DNA of 64,000 bases from Montifringilla adamsi (taxonomy: Eukaryota; Chordata; Aves; Passeriformes; Passeridae). The position numbers and the translations under genes are program-made. Location: positions 3,784,794-3,848,793 of the forward strand of contig JAGGNK010008448.1 in assembly GCA_017590115.1 (NCBI GenBank), written 5' to 3'. The notes beneath the pieces were generated by a model. It ran no database searches, was not told where the DNA came from, and was given only the letters and a program-made list of their open reading frames with translations. This document shows positions 10,896-22,940 of the stretch, piece by piece (positions within the stretch are counted from its first letter, which is position 1; each line of letters starts with the position of its first letter).

Positions 10896-13800
10896 GGTGC
10901 TGTTCGCACCTATGGCTGTGGGAAAGGAGCTACGGGACTTGGGCATGGGTCAGTGTAGACCAAGAGACAGGACAGCCCTGCCACTGCCACTGGGTCCATG
11001 CGGTTAGCTGGCTTCAGACACCTCAGATAAAGCTGTGAACATGACCTAAAGCAAAGATTTGATCAGTAGTCAAAGACACTTCATCATCCAGGTCAACGAG
11101 CACGTTTCTTTTCTACTTGTACTTCTCTGTCATTCATGGCACTCGGTGGCTTTGGAGCATTCTCAATAGTATTTTGTGATCTGACTAGTAACTTCTAAGG
11201 TAGATTTTCAGAATTAACTGCGAGCGACCCTGTTGGGGGGTTTTTTGCTGGAAGTGAAAAAAAAAATCCACATTGTAACAGTAACTTCCATTTTTAATGG
11301 CCCTTTACTAAAAGAGCAGGTTCCTTGCCTTCACTTACTGGATGGAGACTCACAAGGCACATCTTTATTGTGGGATCTAGGCCAAAGTTAGTAATAGTCT
11401 GCTATAGCTATAAAGCTATTTTAAGGAATTACTTGGGTTTTATAAAAAATATTTTATTATAACCCCTTAGGGAAGATTTGTCTTGCACATTTACAGTGCC
11501 TATTATCACTGTTCTAATACCTAATTGGAGCCTTTAGGCACTATAGTATTAATAAGTGATAGAAGGGGTAGTGCCCTTGTGAAATTCAAGGCTAATAGGA
11601 AATTTTTCAGGAACAATCTTTTTCTGCACAGTTGTTGATTTAAAGAATCATAAATATTACAACCTCTACTCTTTTATTTTTAAAAGCAAAGTTGTGTAAG
11701 GCTTACTGGCAGGCAGCAAAGTGGATTGTATTTCATGAGACCACTCAACATTGCTATGGTTGCATGATATTATTTATCATAAAGAAACACAATGTATTTA
11801 CTTTTGAAAATGCTCTTTTAGCTTTGAAAAATTCTGTCTCATCCACACTGGTTTTGAAAGTGCAAGTGAAGAATACACATTTATTAAGATGGTAGCATAG
11901 ATTGTGTTCAGAGTTAACCTTGCTGAGAAGAAATGGAATTTTTCAGTCAAACTCAGCCCTTAAATATATGCTACCAGAATCTTAACGTTTTTTCCTACCT
12001 CACTGATGCTGAAAGTTTTGGTTTTTGTTTTTTTTTTTTTTTTTTTTTTTGAATACTGTTTCTTTTGGGAATAAGAAGGTTTACATTTACATTGAAGTCA
12101 TCTATCAAATTCTAGAGTAAAGGCAGAAAAGGAATTATTGAAAACATTAGAGGCAAAAAATAAGAGGAAACTCCCCTCCACTTCCTAATGAATCTTTTTC
12201 TTGCTTTATTACACATAAAGGCAAAAAGTTCAGCCATTTTTACTTTTCCTCACTGACCTCTATAAATATCAATAAGGTCAAAATTTTAGATGATTTAAAA
12301 GCACAGATGATGGTTCCTGCCTGGAGATCTCACAGTCTAAACAATTCCCCAGTCAATTAAAAAACCTAGAGAGCAAAATGCTGCTTCAGTTGTCACCAGC
12401 CAGCACAGCAGAACATTTAATGCTGGCAGTAGCTAGTCATTTTCACAGACTCTGAAAGATACAACTTCCACCCACTCATGATATGCAAACAAGTAAATTT
12501 CCCATGTCTTAGGACAACACTGCAATCCTAGATTCCCTTGTAAGAAGAGAAGAAAGAAACTTGTAGCACTTTGATTTGAAAAGCAGCCAACATTGCACTG
12601 TGTTTGGGGTCCAAAGTACCACTTTTAGGCAAACTGTGCCTGCAGCCTGGGTACCACCTTTGGGCACTGGCACAGCAGATAGCATGGGAGAGGTCATGAG
12701 CTCCTTAGCTGGGGGCTGGTGTGTGCAAAGAGAGAATTATGAGTTTATTGTGAAGTCATAGATACTTGGAGAATTTAGGTGTCTGTGCTGTTAAACAGAA
12801 CAGAGAAATTTTTCTAATTCATATTTGGACTTATACCCTTCAATTTCTCCTGAATCTTTCTAAATCTAGCTCAAAGTTATTGCCCACCTACATCGAAAGG
12901 ACACACTTTAGGATATCTCTCCTTAAAGTTTTCTCTCTTGGTTTGGTCAGAATCAAAATGCTGGTCTACTTTTTTCACACAAAGACAAACACAAGATCTG
13001 AAGAAACACTTGAGAAGTCCTAAAATGCCAAGTTCTGATTACATGAAGTTTCTGGCTGACAGAAACAAGACCAGAAATTCACTTGAAACATGAAAAAATT
13101 TTCTAATTTTAACATTTATTTACGCTTGAATTCTTGCTTTGGTTATTTGATTAAATCATAGAACTGAGGGATACATTTGCTTAGACCAAGGAAGTAAGAA
13201 AATTCCTAAATGTGCCTATTTTCTTTATATTTTTATTTCCAAGCATCAAAAGCTTGAAGCTTTTTAGTAGGTCTGTCTGTGTATCCACACACCAGGACCT
13301 TATTACGGTACTTGAGAAAAATTTTATCCTGTGGTTAAATGTGTGTTAAAAGGGAATGTAAATTAATTTAGGAATATAATGCTAAAATAATATTAGCCTG
13401 AATGAATATGAACAACATAAAAAGGAATCAAAGGTAAGAGATACAGGTGATTCACTGAACTACAGGGTTACATTTCATTTAGATCACGTTCCCAAGCACA
13501 AAACAGCAGCAGCACCTGCTTAGCATCACAGGACATTACCCAGCAATTAAGTAACAAGAATATGTTATACAATAATAGGAAATATGGGGAGGCAGAATGT
13601 AAATAAATGAATATGAATTTTGTCAGGATTTCAAAATTGCATGTTATATTGGAACAGAGGCATGGAAACCACAAACAGGTTTTGGTCATGGCTTTTGTTT
13701 CATTTCTTATCCAGGAGTCAGCATTCTATCAACCCTCTAATTCCTTGAACACTGACTCTTTATTGATAGTAATAAAACAGTGCATCATTTACTCTATTTC

Positions 13801-15390
13801 CTCCATCACCTCAGCATCCCTTCACTTTTATTCCATCATGACTGTACCTCGTGCTACTCATCACATCAGCACAGCACAAGTGTCTGTGAGCCTTTGCAAT
13901 AGAATGATTAAAAAAACAAACCAAGAAATTATTTGATGTAGAAAAAGGATAGGCAAAGTAACTGAGAGAAAAACAATCCAGAGTGTGTTTCCATTGGGAT
14001 GCTTGGAATCCTATAAAAAGATATTATTTGAAAGGTGATAAAGACAGAAGAATGAATAAAAATATGCAGTACAACATTCATGTAGAAAGGACCCAAGAAT
14101 TTTTACCTTCACACATCATGAACTAATAATACACCAGTATTAGAGGTGAGATAGTCCTGGTCCATAAATAGGCTCATGTAAGGCACTGGTGATATCAAAA
14201 CACAGAGAATAAAACAACAGAATCAAAGCTGTTCTGGTTTGCTACCAATCACTAGGATAAATGGGTAAAACTGAGTGCAGAAACAGACTCTCAGCAAAAC
14301 CATCCTGGTGTTTTTTAGCAGACTGAATAATCTCTTAAGGAAATGTGGAAACTGAATCATTCAGGACTGGAATAATTAGAGCGGGGAATCATATACGGGA
14401 GGAACAATGCTGTGTTAGAAAGAACTGAAAAAAGTGTTTGATATTTCTCAATACTGAGGCAAGTTTTCCTCCAATTAATACTACAGGGTTATTGCCAAAT
14501 AAAACAAAGTCCCCTTCCCCCAGAAAAATCATACCTACAAGGGCGTGTACATCAGTGTAAATTTCTGATGACCACCAAATTGCCAGGTCCCTCTGCTGCT
14601 TCAGAGAACATATTGAAATTGTTCAGAAATGCTGTTGATGGCACACATATTTTAATGTTCTAGCCTTTATCTCTTCATGCTGTTTTATTTACTTGTGCAG
14701 TAGCAGAATAACAACACTTTTGAATGGTCAGCCAAAGGAGAAGCAGCTTTTTTTTTACTTTGTACCTTCTGAAGTCTCACAAGGGGCAAGGTTCAGACTG
14801 CAAAACTGCATTGAAAATTGAAATGTTGTCCTGCAGAAGTCAGAGCAGAAAGTGAAGAAGGGATGGCAGCTGCCTTCTGTCCACAGACCCAGGCATCTAT
14901 TCCTGCAGGAATGCAGGGCTTTCAGGAGAGCCACCCTCTTTCTCACACACGTGGTTCCAAGATACACTGGGAGGATATATTTTTGGATGTTGATGTACAC
15001 ATGCCAGTGGTTCTCATGTTTTTCATTCCTAAGACACGTGAGAATTCGGACTGATTTACCAGCATGCTTTGCATCAGGGAAAAAGGGAGAGAAAAAAGAA
15101 AAATGTAGCACCCTGAAAACAGACTTTTTTTTTCAGGTAGACAGATTCAGTTCAAGTTTTACTTTACTATCACAGAAAAATATTTTTTCTCTCTGTCATC
15201 TCCCTGCATTAAGAAGGCCGAGTCTTTTCTACACCTTCCTGAACTATAATGATCTCTTAATACCCTCCTCTGTGCTTCTAGATGTGTCAGGTTAGTCACT
15301 TCATTGCAGATGAGACAAAATGGTAAGTGGTTATTCTAAAGTTAGAAGATGGCCAGGGTCAGTTATGAGCAGCAAAAGCAACATGTACTT
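10896..15390. other. intergenic, no gene seen
   Basis: AT-rich sequence upstream of the ADGRA3-like promoter. It has only short chance open frames and a T run at 12,028-12,050. No splice-flanked coding segment or RNA gene was recognised. Confidence 0.6.
12021..12050. repeat. poly(T) tract
   Basis: A 23-base T run (12,028-12,050) preceded by GGTTTTTG. No retroposed body is recognisable on either side. Confidence 0.85.
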
Positions 15391-15475
15391 GTGCCCATGA
15401 CAGAGGGATTACAGCTGAATGATCTTTAAAGTCCCTTCCAACCATAACCCTTCTACGATTGTATGATTCTGTAAC
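15391..15475 (+). mobile_element. CR1 LINE, truncated 3' end
   Basis: The segment reads like the 3' terminus of a bird CR1: CCCATGACAGAGGG, then GATCTTTAAAGTCCCTTCC, then a degenerate ATTCTATGATTCT-type terminal repeat (CTACGATTGTATGATTCTG). This is sense orientation. The 5' part is absent or decayed, as expected of CR1 copies truncated during reverse transcription. No coding capacity remains. Confidence 0.85.
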
Positions 15476-15854
15476 TTCATTAATGGACTTTAAATACACT
15501 TTATAGTAGTCATTAATGGAGTTTAGGGTTGTAATGTGGTCAGATAATGCCAGGATGATTTATGTCTGACATCACCTGGTCCAAGTTCCAAATTAAAACA
15601 GCTTCAAAAGTACATTTGGTTGCCCAGGGCTCATCCAGTGGTATTTTGAATCACTGCACTGAAGAGGATTTCCCTTTAGTTCGGCCATCCTTACAGCAAA
15701 GGACTGTTTTTTTCCTTTACTCTTAGAATAATTTCCCTTGCTGCAGATCGTACCTATTCCCTCTTCTTCTTTTGCTGTGGACCTCTGAAAAAATAGTTTA
15801 TATTTTCCCATCTGCTCTCCAACTACCCATGAGCTAATTGAAGACAGCATTAGG
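15476..15854. other. spacer between two CR1 pieces
   Basis: No gene seen. An imperfect repeat of CATTAATGGA with flanking TTTA lies just after the CR1 end (about 15,479 and 15,512). A 166-codon minus-strand open frame begins at 16,093 and crosses this spacer. See the rejected list. Confidence 0.5.
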
Positions 15855-15940
15855 ATCCTCCCTTTGCCTCCTCTTCTCCAGGCAGAGCAAACCCTGCTCT
15901 CTCCTTTATAAGTCAGGTGTGGCAGCCCCCCAGCAATCTT
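15855..15940 (-). mobile_element. probable CR1 LINE fragment, antisense
   Basis: CCTCTTCTCCAGGCAGAGCA, followed by CTGCTCTCTC, then TTATAAGTCAGGTG and a CAGCCCCC run, matches the antisense form of the CR1 3' region in order and spacing (LINE subfamilies differ here). The copy is short and diverged. It lies opposite in orientation to the piece at 15.4 kb, so they are separate insertions or a rearranged copy. Confidence 0.6.
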
Positions 15941-17468
15941 ACTGATGCTCCAACAAGGTAAAACCACTTTATCAATGCATTCTTCTGCATGACTCTCCCA
16001 TCTTGTGACAATATATGGATCGTGCAAAATAAAAGTAGTTATTGCTTTATTATTTCCCTTATTAATCAGCTTAATGGCGAGGATTTCCAGCAAGCTGACA
16101 GGTTATGTGCTATCATTCAGACAGTGAATTAAAAAGACATAATAACCTAACCCATATTTCATTGCTTGGGAGTTTATTCTCTTGTGGCAAAAAAGGAAAA
16201 TAGTGATTTATAATCTGAAAGACAATGATTAAAATAAGAATATCATTATACAATAAATGCTTAAAATAGACAAATGTTTCTTTGCCTGTTACATTTCATC
16301 CCTACCACTCACTTATATGGAATCCAATCAGAATGCCAACAGTAGCCTGATAGAGAAGGTTCCATGAATAGCTAGTGATTCTAATTACTTTCTAACTTGT
16401 ATTTAAATGGCCAATTCCCTGTCTTTACAGGGGAAAGTATCCAAACAGTAAATGAGAACTTGTTTTGTACATGAACGCTGATTTAAAAAATAAACTATAC
16501 AGTGGCTTGAACTAATTTAAGTGAAGTCATATTTCGTGGCCAAGATAGAAAGTCCATTGGTAGAAATACTAGCATGGAGAGCCAACAGATTCAATTATCC
16601 CTAACAGCTGTGCAACATTCTGCTAATGTCAATAATCTTGCAGTTCAGATAAACTCTAGCACACTTCCATCTTTTGCCTGAATTCCTTCTGTAAAAACAA
16701 ATTTCTGTCCCTGTTGCCTTACAAGCAGAAAGTTGCATCTATTATTTTCTGTCCCCTTATTCCCACTTTAATTTCATTTCCCACTTCAAACCACTTGAAA
16801 TTATTGTGTCATTTACTATTATGTATTGTTTCCTTAAAAATCCTTTGGAGAGCCCATATCTTCCTTTAACTTAAAAGTGCTTTAGAAAAACTGGTCTTCT
16901 CTGCCGCCAGGTAGATGCCTTCTTCCCTCTGTTTGTAATGTCTTTAGTTTTTCCAATAATTGTGGACTTTGCTTTTATATTTACTATGCATTCTTAGTGG
17001 CCATCATGTTTTCTAAGACATCATACCCGTTTATGTCATCTCTTGGTACTTTTGGAAAGAAAAGCCTTCAGTGTTAAATTGAAGTGCTGTGTTACTAAAG
17101 TACCATATACAGCAACAGCAGCAAATGTCAATAAAGAAAACATTTTAAAGCAGTAGAATTACAGGACTGCAAAATAAAAAGTATATGTATTTGCAAATCT
17201 TACTTGCTGTTAAGCATAGTAGAAATTATTCAAGAAAATATCAGTGCTTTTAAAGGGCCCCATCTGCTTCTGAATCTTATGGTATCAGACCTGAAAGCAG
17301 AGAATGTAGCTGCTTCCTTAAAACTCAGAAATGCCAATGTCCAAAAAGCCTATTGTGAAAACAAGTTTTCTCAAAATCCTTTTAAAACTATTATTCTTTA
17401 CGCTTTTCTTGTAACATGTACTATTTTCCCAGTCTTTCCTAACCTCCTCTGTAAATATGGAACCACAA

Positions 17469-17694
17469 TTGGAATACTGATCCACACTCCGGAATGGCAG
17501 CGATCGGTGTGTATGTGGTGTTAATTGAGTTGGGGGACATTCCTTACCAGATGGATATGGATGTTTGTGAATGCATAACGGCCCTTTAAGGAGCTTAAGA
17601 GAAAAGTATGAAACCTTTTACAAGCAGCATTCCAAAGCAGAACTGCCAAAAGCAAGTGCACATAAATAGCTCTGATAATTGGAGCCGTATTCCT
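17469..17694. promoter_or_regulatory. candidate regulatory cluster of TEAD-type (M-CAT) motifs
   Basis: Three exact CATTCC cores occur in 140 bases: GGAATG at 17,491-17,496, ACATTCCT at 17,537-17,544 and GCATTCCA at 17,627-17,634. Near matches TATTCC flank them (17,471 on the minus strand, 17,688). A CArG-like CCCTTTAAGG lies at about 17,582. CATTCC is the core bound by TEAD factors with YAP/TAZ or VGLL partners. It lies about 7 kb upstream of the ADGRA3-like promoter. Enhancer function is inferred only from motif density. Confidence 0.3.
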
Positions 17695-19038
17695 GCACTC
17701 AATCCTGCAGCGGAGCAGAGCTGCTGACCACACACCATGGCTGGATTAGCCACCTGGGCTGGGCTGGGCTGGCACTCAAGTTGCCCTCATCTTCTTCCAA
17801 ATACCAGGAACTCAGGGCTGTCCCCTCAGCCAGAGCTTCAGCATTTGTTTGTCACTGAACATAATTTCCCACTTTCCGCACGCGAGTGGATTTTTAGATC
17901 CCGCACTTGTTTTAAAAGCAGCTGCAGGTTGGGGCAAAGACCTGGCCCCACCAGGTACACATCTTCTCCAGGCACAGCAAGTCCTGTCCCCAAATCAAAA
18001 CAAAGGGGGAAGATGGCATTAAATCCATCAGAACAGAGGTAACTCGAGGAACTGACACCTGACTTTTACATTCCTCTGATTCTACGTTGCAGTGGCAGTT
18101 TTGATGAGACTGGTGAAGAGCCATCTACGTAATACTACTCCTTATCTATTTTCTTTATCTAAATTTTAAAAAACATGTGTATAGCATATGTTTCTCATCG
18201 TTAAATATGACCTTTGTTTATTTATAGTTTTAGAACCTCTGACTACTGCCAGACACTATTAAAAATAAACATTTTAATTGTTTTCATGTTTTATCCTCCC
18301 CTCCCCTTTCCACCCAAATCTGACAGGATGAAACATTGTTTCTGCTTGGGATACAGCTGCTTCTGCTGCAACAAGAAAAAGAACTAGAAGTTGTATCCAT
18401 ATTATCAGAATAGTTTTATATTCAACACTCTGGAAACAAAGCAAGTGCAATCTCCCAGCCCTCTTTAAGATAAATCTCCCCATTCCCAGGCTCTGCCTTC
18501 AGCTGAGGGTGCAGAAATGAGAACTGAATTGCTCCTCTGCCTTTAGCTCAGCCAAACTTAGCTCTTTCTTCCCAGCAACACAGCCGCAATGCGAGGGGCC
18601 ATCTTCATTTCCCACATAAACAAATAGCTGCACTCTTCACTGAAAGGTGGGTTTTGTTTCCACAGGCCTATGAAAAGCCTTCTGCATCAAAAATTAATTG
18701 CTTTAACAACTTTAAGCTTTTTAAGTTTGTTTGCTTTTTGCCATTTGTGTTTTTGTCTGTTTTGGTTTAGGGTTTTCTTGCACAGGTTTAATCATTTAAT
18801 TACAGACCAAGTGCAAAGGGGTACAAAATACCAGAGAAAAGTTAAACCACAACTTTTTCCAGTCTTTCTGATCAGCTGGCTTTTGTGCTCCATTACACAG
18901 ACCAATCTTTTTTGGTTTGGGGGTACAAAGCCCCATGTTCAGGGAGTCTTCTTGGCACCATATATTTTACTGCATGAAACCCATCACTTTAGCAACATTG
19001 CAGAGCCTAAATCTCTTAGGCAAGATGCTGGGAAAAAG

Positions 19039-19064
19039 GATAATTAAAGGTGATAATTAAAGGT
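19039..19064. repeat. perfect 13-bp tandem duplication
   Basis: GATAATTAAAGGT occurs twice back to back (19,039-19,051 and 19,052-19,064). The identity of the copies suggests a recent slippage event. Confidence 0.9.
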
Positions 19065-20915
19065 GCTTCTAACCCTCCTGCAGTATTTTCTGCAATTCTA
19101 GGTGTACATACCAGAAGAAGTAAGTTCTTTTTTTGATCCCTGATATACTTTCTTGTCTGGAGTGTTCTACTTTCTGAGCCAACAGCAATGATCAGTGTTT
19201 GAGAGAAACTGACTCAAGAACTGATTTGGCTGGATGAGTTTCCTAGTTTGAAAAGGGACTATGTGTCACAGTTTTCCTTTATTCCATTTGCCTTTGTTTG
19301 AAATTAAATCTCCTTAGGCAAAGCCATTCTCAGTAGGTGTGCCTGGCACATGGGACCCCAAACAGTTGGATGCAGTTTTTGCCAAGCAGGATAGGAGCAG
19401 CATCACATAACATAACATGCTCAAAAACTAAAAACCAAGGACACCAAAGAACTCTCTCATCTTTGGGAGAAAGGAAAAAACCTCAAAAAAGGACAAAGGA
19501 TGTAGCTAACCCTCATCCTCCATTCCTGTGAGGGTTCCCAGCTCTTCCTTCTCCTGCCTTCCATTGTCATAAGGTAAATGATCTCCATAGTTAAAAGTAT
19601 CAGGTGGAGGAAAAACAGACATACAACTAGGATATTTAGGGATAGCCTGTCAGATGGTGAATCAGTACAGTTCTGACAAAAAGAGGCTACTAAAATGCAC
19701 CTTCTCTGTAAAGATTAATCTTATTCTTCCCAGACAAAGAGGGCATAAAAATATTCTCAGTCCTTGGTAAAAAATAATGATTAGTGAGTGTGTGTGTCTG
19801 TGTGAGGCAGTGGAGGTGTCTGAAAAAGTAGGGAATGGAAGTTTTTGCATGGTTCCTGATGTGTCTGGAAAACAGGGAGGGAACTGGGAGGGAACAGTTA
19901 AAAACAGAGTGATCACATACTCTTTCTTTGCCCACCTTTTGTTTGGTTAGGATGATTACTGGTCTGTGACATAAATCCCTTGTGAATATATTAATTTATT
20001 TCTTTGATCTTTTTCTGCTCTCTGTGTTAGATCCCTTCATTCAACAGGCTGCAAGTAGAATTTCTGATTCCTCCTCTAGCAGTCTCCAGCTGTATCTTGA
20101 TGACAGAAATGAAATCAACCTCCCTTGAAGATAGGGAACTCAAAGTCCATGGCTTAAATGAGAGGTCTGTGATTCAGAGGTGTTTTCCTCCATCCTCTCT
20201 CAGCAGGTGCCATTGTACCTCGTGCCTCATTCCCTCCAGGCACAGCAGTTACACTGTGCTGATGGAGCCAGAGACCTGTCCGTGCTGACTGAAAAGTGAC
20301 AGTCACACCTCAAGGGGAAGAGCGATGGAAAATCTGACTGCAGAGGTTTCCAGCCTATGGTAAGCTCAGCTCCACTGTGAGTGGGAGCTGCTGCTATGTT
20401 GAGGTAACAGAAAAGCTTTCAATTTCCTGCAAAAATCTGGTGTCTTCATCTGCTGATGCTACTGTTCGCAGTCCCTGTCCCAAATGCAGTGAGTGGATGC
20501 GCTGAGCCATGTACAGCTGGAAAGCCAGCGGGGCTCGGTGCAGCTCCTGATTCCCTGGTCACAGATGAGTAAAGTTCTGTCTTTGTCTCCTGACTATACC
20601 ATCATAATTTACCATCCCAATTCATAACCCAGAATTACTACTGAGCATTTAAATCACCCAGGCAAATAAAATATTTCTAAGTTATAGTATAATTTAAATT
20701 AGTGACAGTATTTCCACTGAACTTGCATAGCCAGGCTTTCACCCCCTAAATCTTGCCAAAATTAATAATCAGCCATAACAAGTAATCACTTATTATTAAT
20801 CAGGGACTTCATTGATGTCCTGACAGCCTGATCTTTTGCATGAGAGAAACTCTAAGGGTTTCCTGAATTGTGTCCAAATTAGAAATAAATTAGGGATAAC
20901 CATCGAGGAAAAAAG

Positions 20916-20932
20916 ATATCCAAATTGGATAT
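20916..20932. repeat. short palindrome
   Basis: ATATCCAA and TTGGATAT flank a single A. The 8-base arms are perfect. No other supporting signal. Confidence 0.6.
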
Positions 20933-21339
20933 GGATTTTTGGAGGTGGAAATCTACTGCAGTCTTTACTAAAATCATCCTAAAGGTAATTACTGCAATTT
21001 CTATATAATCTGCATCGTCTCCATGAGAATTTGCTTAGCCCATAACTGCAGACATATTTGTTGTCAATTGGAAAAAATACCTTTAGCCTGAAGATGGTAA
21101 AGTAAAGGGATTAAACTTCTTGAGGTTTTGCAGTAGGTTTTACACCCTCTTCTCATTCTTAGTATTCCTGTTCTGAGCATTCCAACATTTTCCTGCAGGA
21201 ATCAGGAACCTGATATTCAAGCAGCTGCACACAAGCTGATACTGCTCCTCCTTGAAACCAGACATTTCCAGTAACTTTTGTGCAAGTTTTAGCTAACTGG
21301 GTTGAGAGATTAAGCAGATTTTATAGAAGTAAACCTCGT

Positions 21340-21420
21340 GGGAAAACAAAAACAAACAAACAAAAAAAAAAAAAAAAAAAAAAAGAGTAGGAAAAAGAAA
21401 AAAAAAAAGGAAAAAAAACC
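21340..21420. repeat. A-rich tract
   Basis: AAAAC/AAAC units run into a 23-24 base A stretch and then A-rich interrupted sequence with GAGTAGG and AAAG. It is low-complexity, with no adjacent retrogene body recognised. Confidence 0.85.
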
Positions 21421-22903
21421 ATACAAAAAACCCCTGAAAGCTTAAACCAAAATTAGGTATTGTAATGATACTTCACTGTGTTTTATTGAACAAGGTAGGC
21501 AAATGCTATTTCAGTTCATTCTATCAAAAAAAAATACTGAGTGACATAAATATGATATATTCTGGAAAATTTATCAAGCGGAAGATGAAAAAAAGAGGCT
21601 CAAACATTGTTGAACTATAAAATAAGATTTCTCATTTAAATCAAAATCTGATAGTTTTGCGATGCTTCCATTGCAGTTAGAATTATATAACTGAAGTAAA
21701 CAATTAGATGCCCAGACCCTACTTTTGTGTGTTTGGGGAGGGACCTAATATTTGTCAGAAGCATAAGAAAATAACATTAGATGTTTAATACTTCAATTCC
21801 CATTAGTTGCAAGTAAATCAAATAATTATGAACAGCTCTGACTCTCCTTGTAAACAGCCTAAAAGCTACACATACTGATTTTTAGAGCCAGGGTAAAAGT
21901 TCTCCCACTTTATTTATAGAGGTGGAGAGAGACAAGGATATCCTTTGGACTACTGCAGCTCAAAACTCAAAAAGAGTTTCCTGCTTCCAACTGTGTCACT
22001 AGGAAACAGGAAAATCAAAAAAGAATATTTACCGAAAAAATATTCCTCTAGTTTGTATATATTACATCAAACTGCTATTACTACTGGTCATGAGAAAAAA
22101 ATCTTAACAGCTAGTCTTTCTTGACTTTAGGCTATTTATTATCATAGATTTACACTTCTGAAATCATAGTTAACAGCAGAATTCCTCTGTGTTCGAAGCA
22201 CATTTGTAGTCTAGGAATAGCTATTGCCAGAGGAAATAAGCAAGAGGGTCAGGGGACAAGCAAATTAAAAACAAACCCAAAATAACCCAAGGATGTACTG
22301 CTTTGGTAAATACAAGCTTATTTTCAATGTTGTTTTTGCAAAGAGGATGTCTATATTGGATCAATAATAATGTATTTATTGAAACTTACAGGAATCCACG
22401 AGGTATTTATTTTCACGTGAAACAAAGCCCTGAAATCTCTGAAGGTGACAAGGAGACTTAATAATGCATTCCCCACCCCCCAATGTGTGTTAATCCTGAT
22501 TAATCCCAATTTTAATGATATTTTACAGCCTGAATTTTTAAAGTTGTTACCACAACACACAGAAAATACCTAGCACAGCTGCCAAATTGATCTAATCTTT
22601 TACTTTAAGCAAAACAAAATAGTAGTAGAATGTTTTCTTCTACTAGAGGAAAAAACTTACTAGCTACCTTTTTCTGAGGATGCACAGCTGTATTAAAGCT
22701 CTTTAGGAAGGTCACCCTCTTGCTTGTTTTTTCAGCATAGACCATGCACGTGGTATCAGATGGATTTCAGAAATCCTTTCATTGTGTCATTCCAAAGGGT
22801 ACCACAGCATAAATGCCCGTGGATGTTGGTGAACACCACACACATTTCCATACACATGGAAAGACAAGTCTTATGAAGAGCTGTGGAAATGTGCAGTATT
22901 CTT

Positions 22904-22940
22904 AAACAAAACAAAACAAACAAACAAATAAATAAATACA
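22904..22940. repeat. (AAAAC)n/(AAAC)n/(AAAT)n compound microsatellite
   Basis: Successive AAAAC, AAAC and AAAT units in about 37 bases. Confidence 0.85.

Noticed and set aside
9957..10909. Long open frames of 158-301 codons on both strands across the CpG island
   Set aside because: They arise from GC-rich sequence that lacks stop codons, run through the N gap, and are Ala/Arg/Pro/Gly-rich without domains. Only the 10,361-10,581 minus frame has a signal peptide, family motifs and a splice donor.
14818..15295. Overlapping plus frames of 78 and 147 codons and a 118-codon minus frame
   Set aside because: Several frames are open at once on both strands, none has motifs, and no exon signals support one over another.
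15593..16093. 166-codon minus-strand open frame
   Set aside because: It has no recognisable domain, part of it overlaps a probable CR1 fragment at 15,855-15,940, and one frame of this length is not improbable by chance in 64 kb.
17960..18000. CTTCTCCAGGCACAGCAAGTCCTG resembling part of a CR1 antisense sequence
   Set aside because: The similarity is confined to about 25 bases with no neighbouring CR1 sequence, so chance is as likely.
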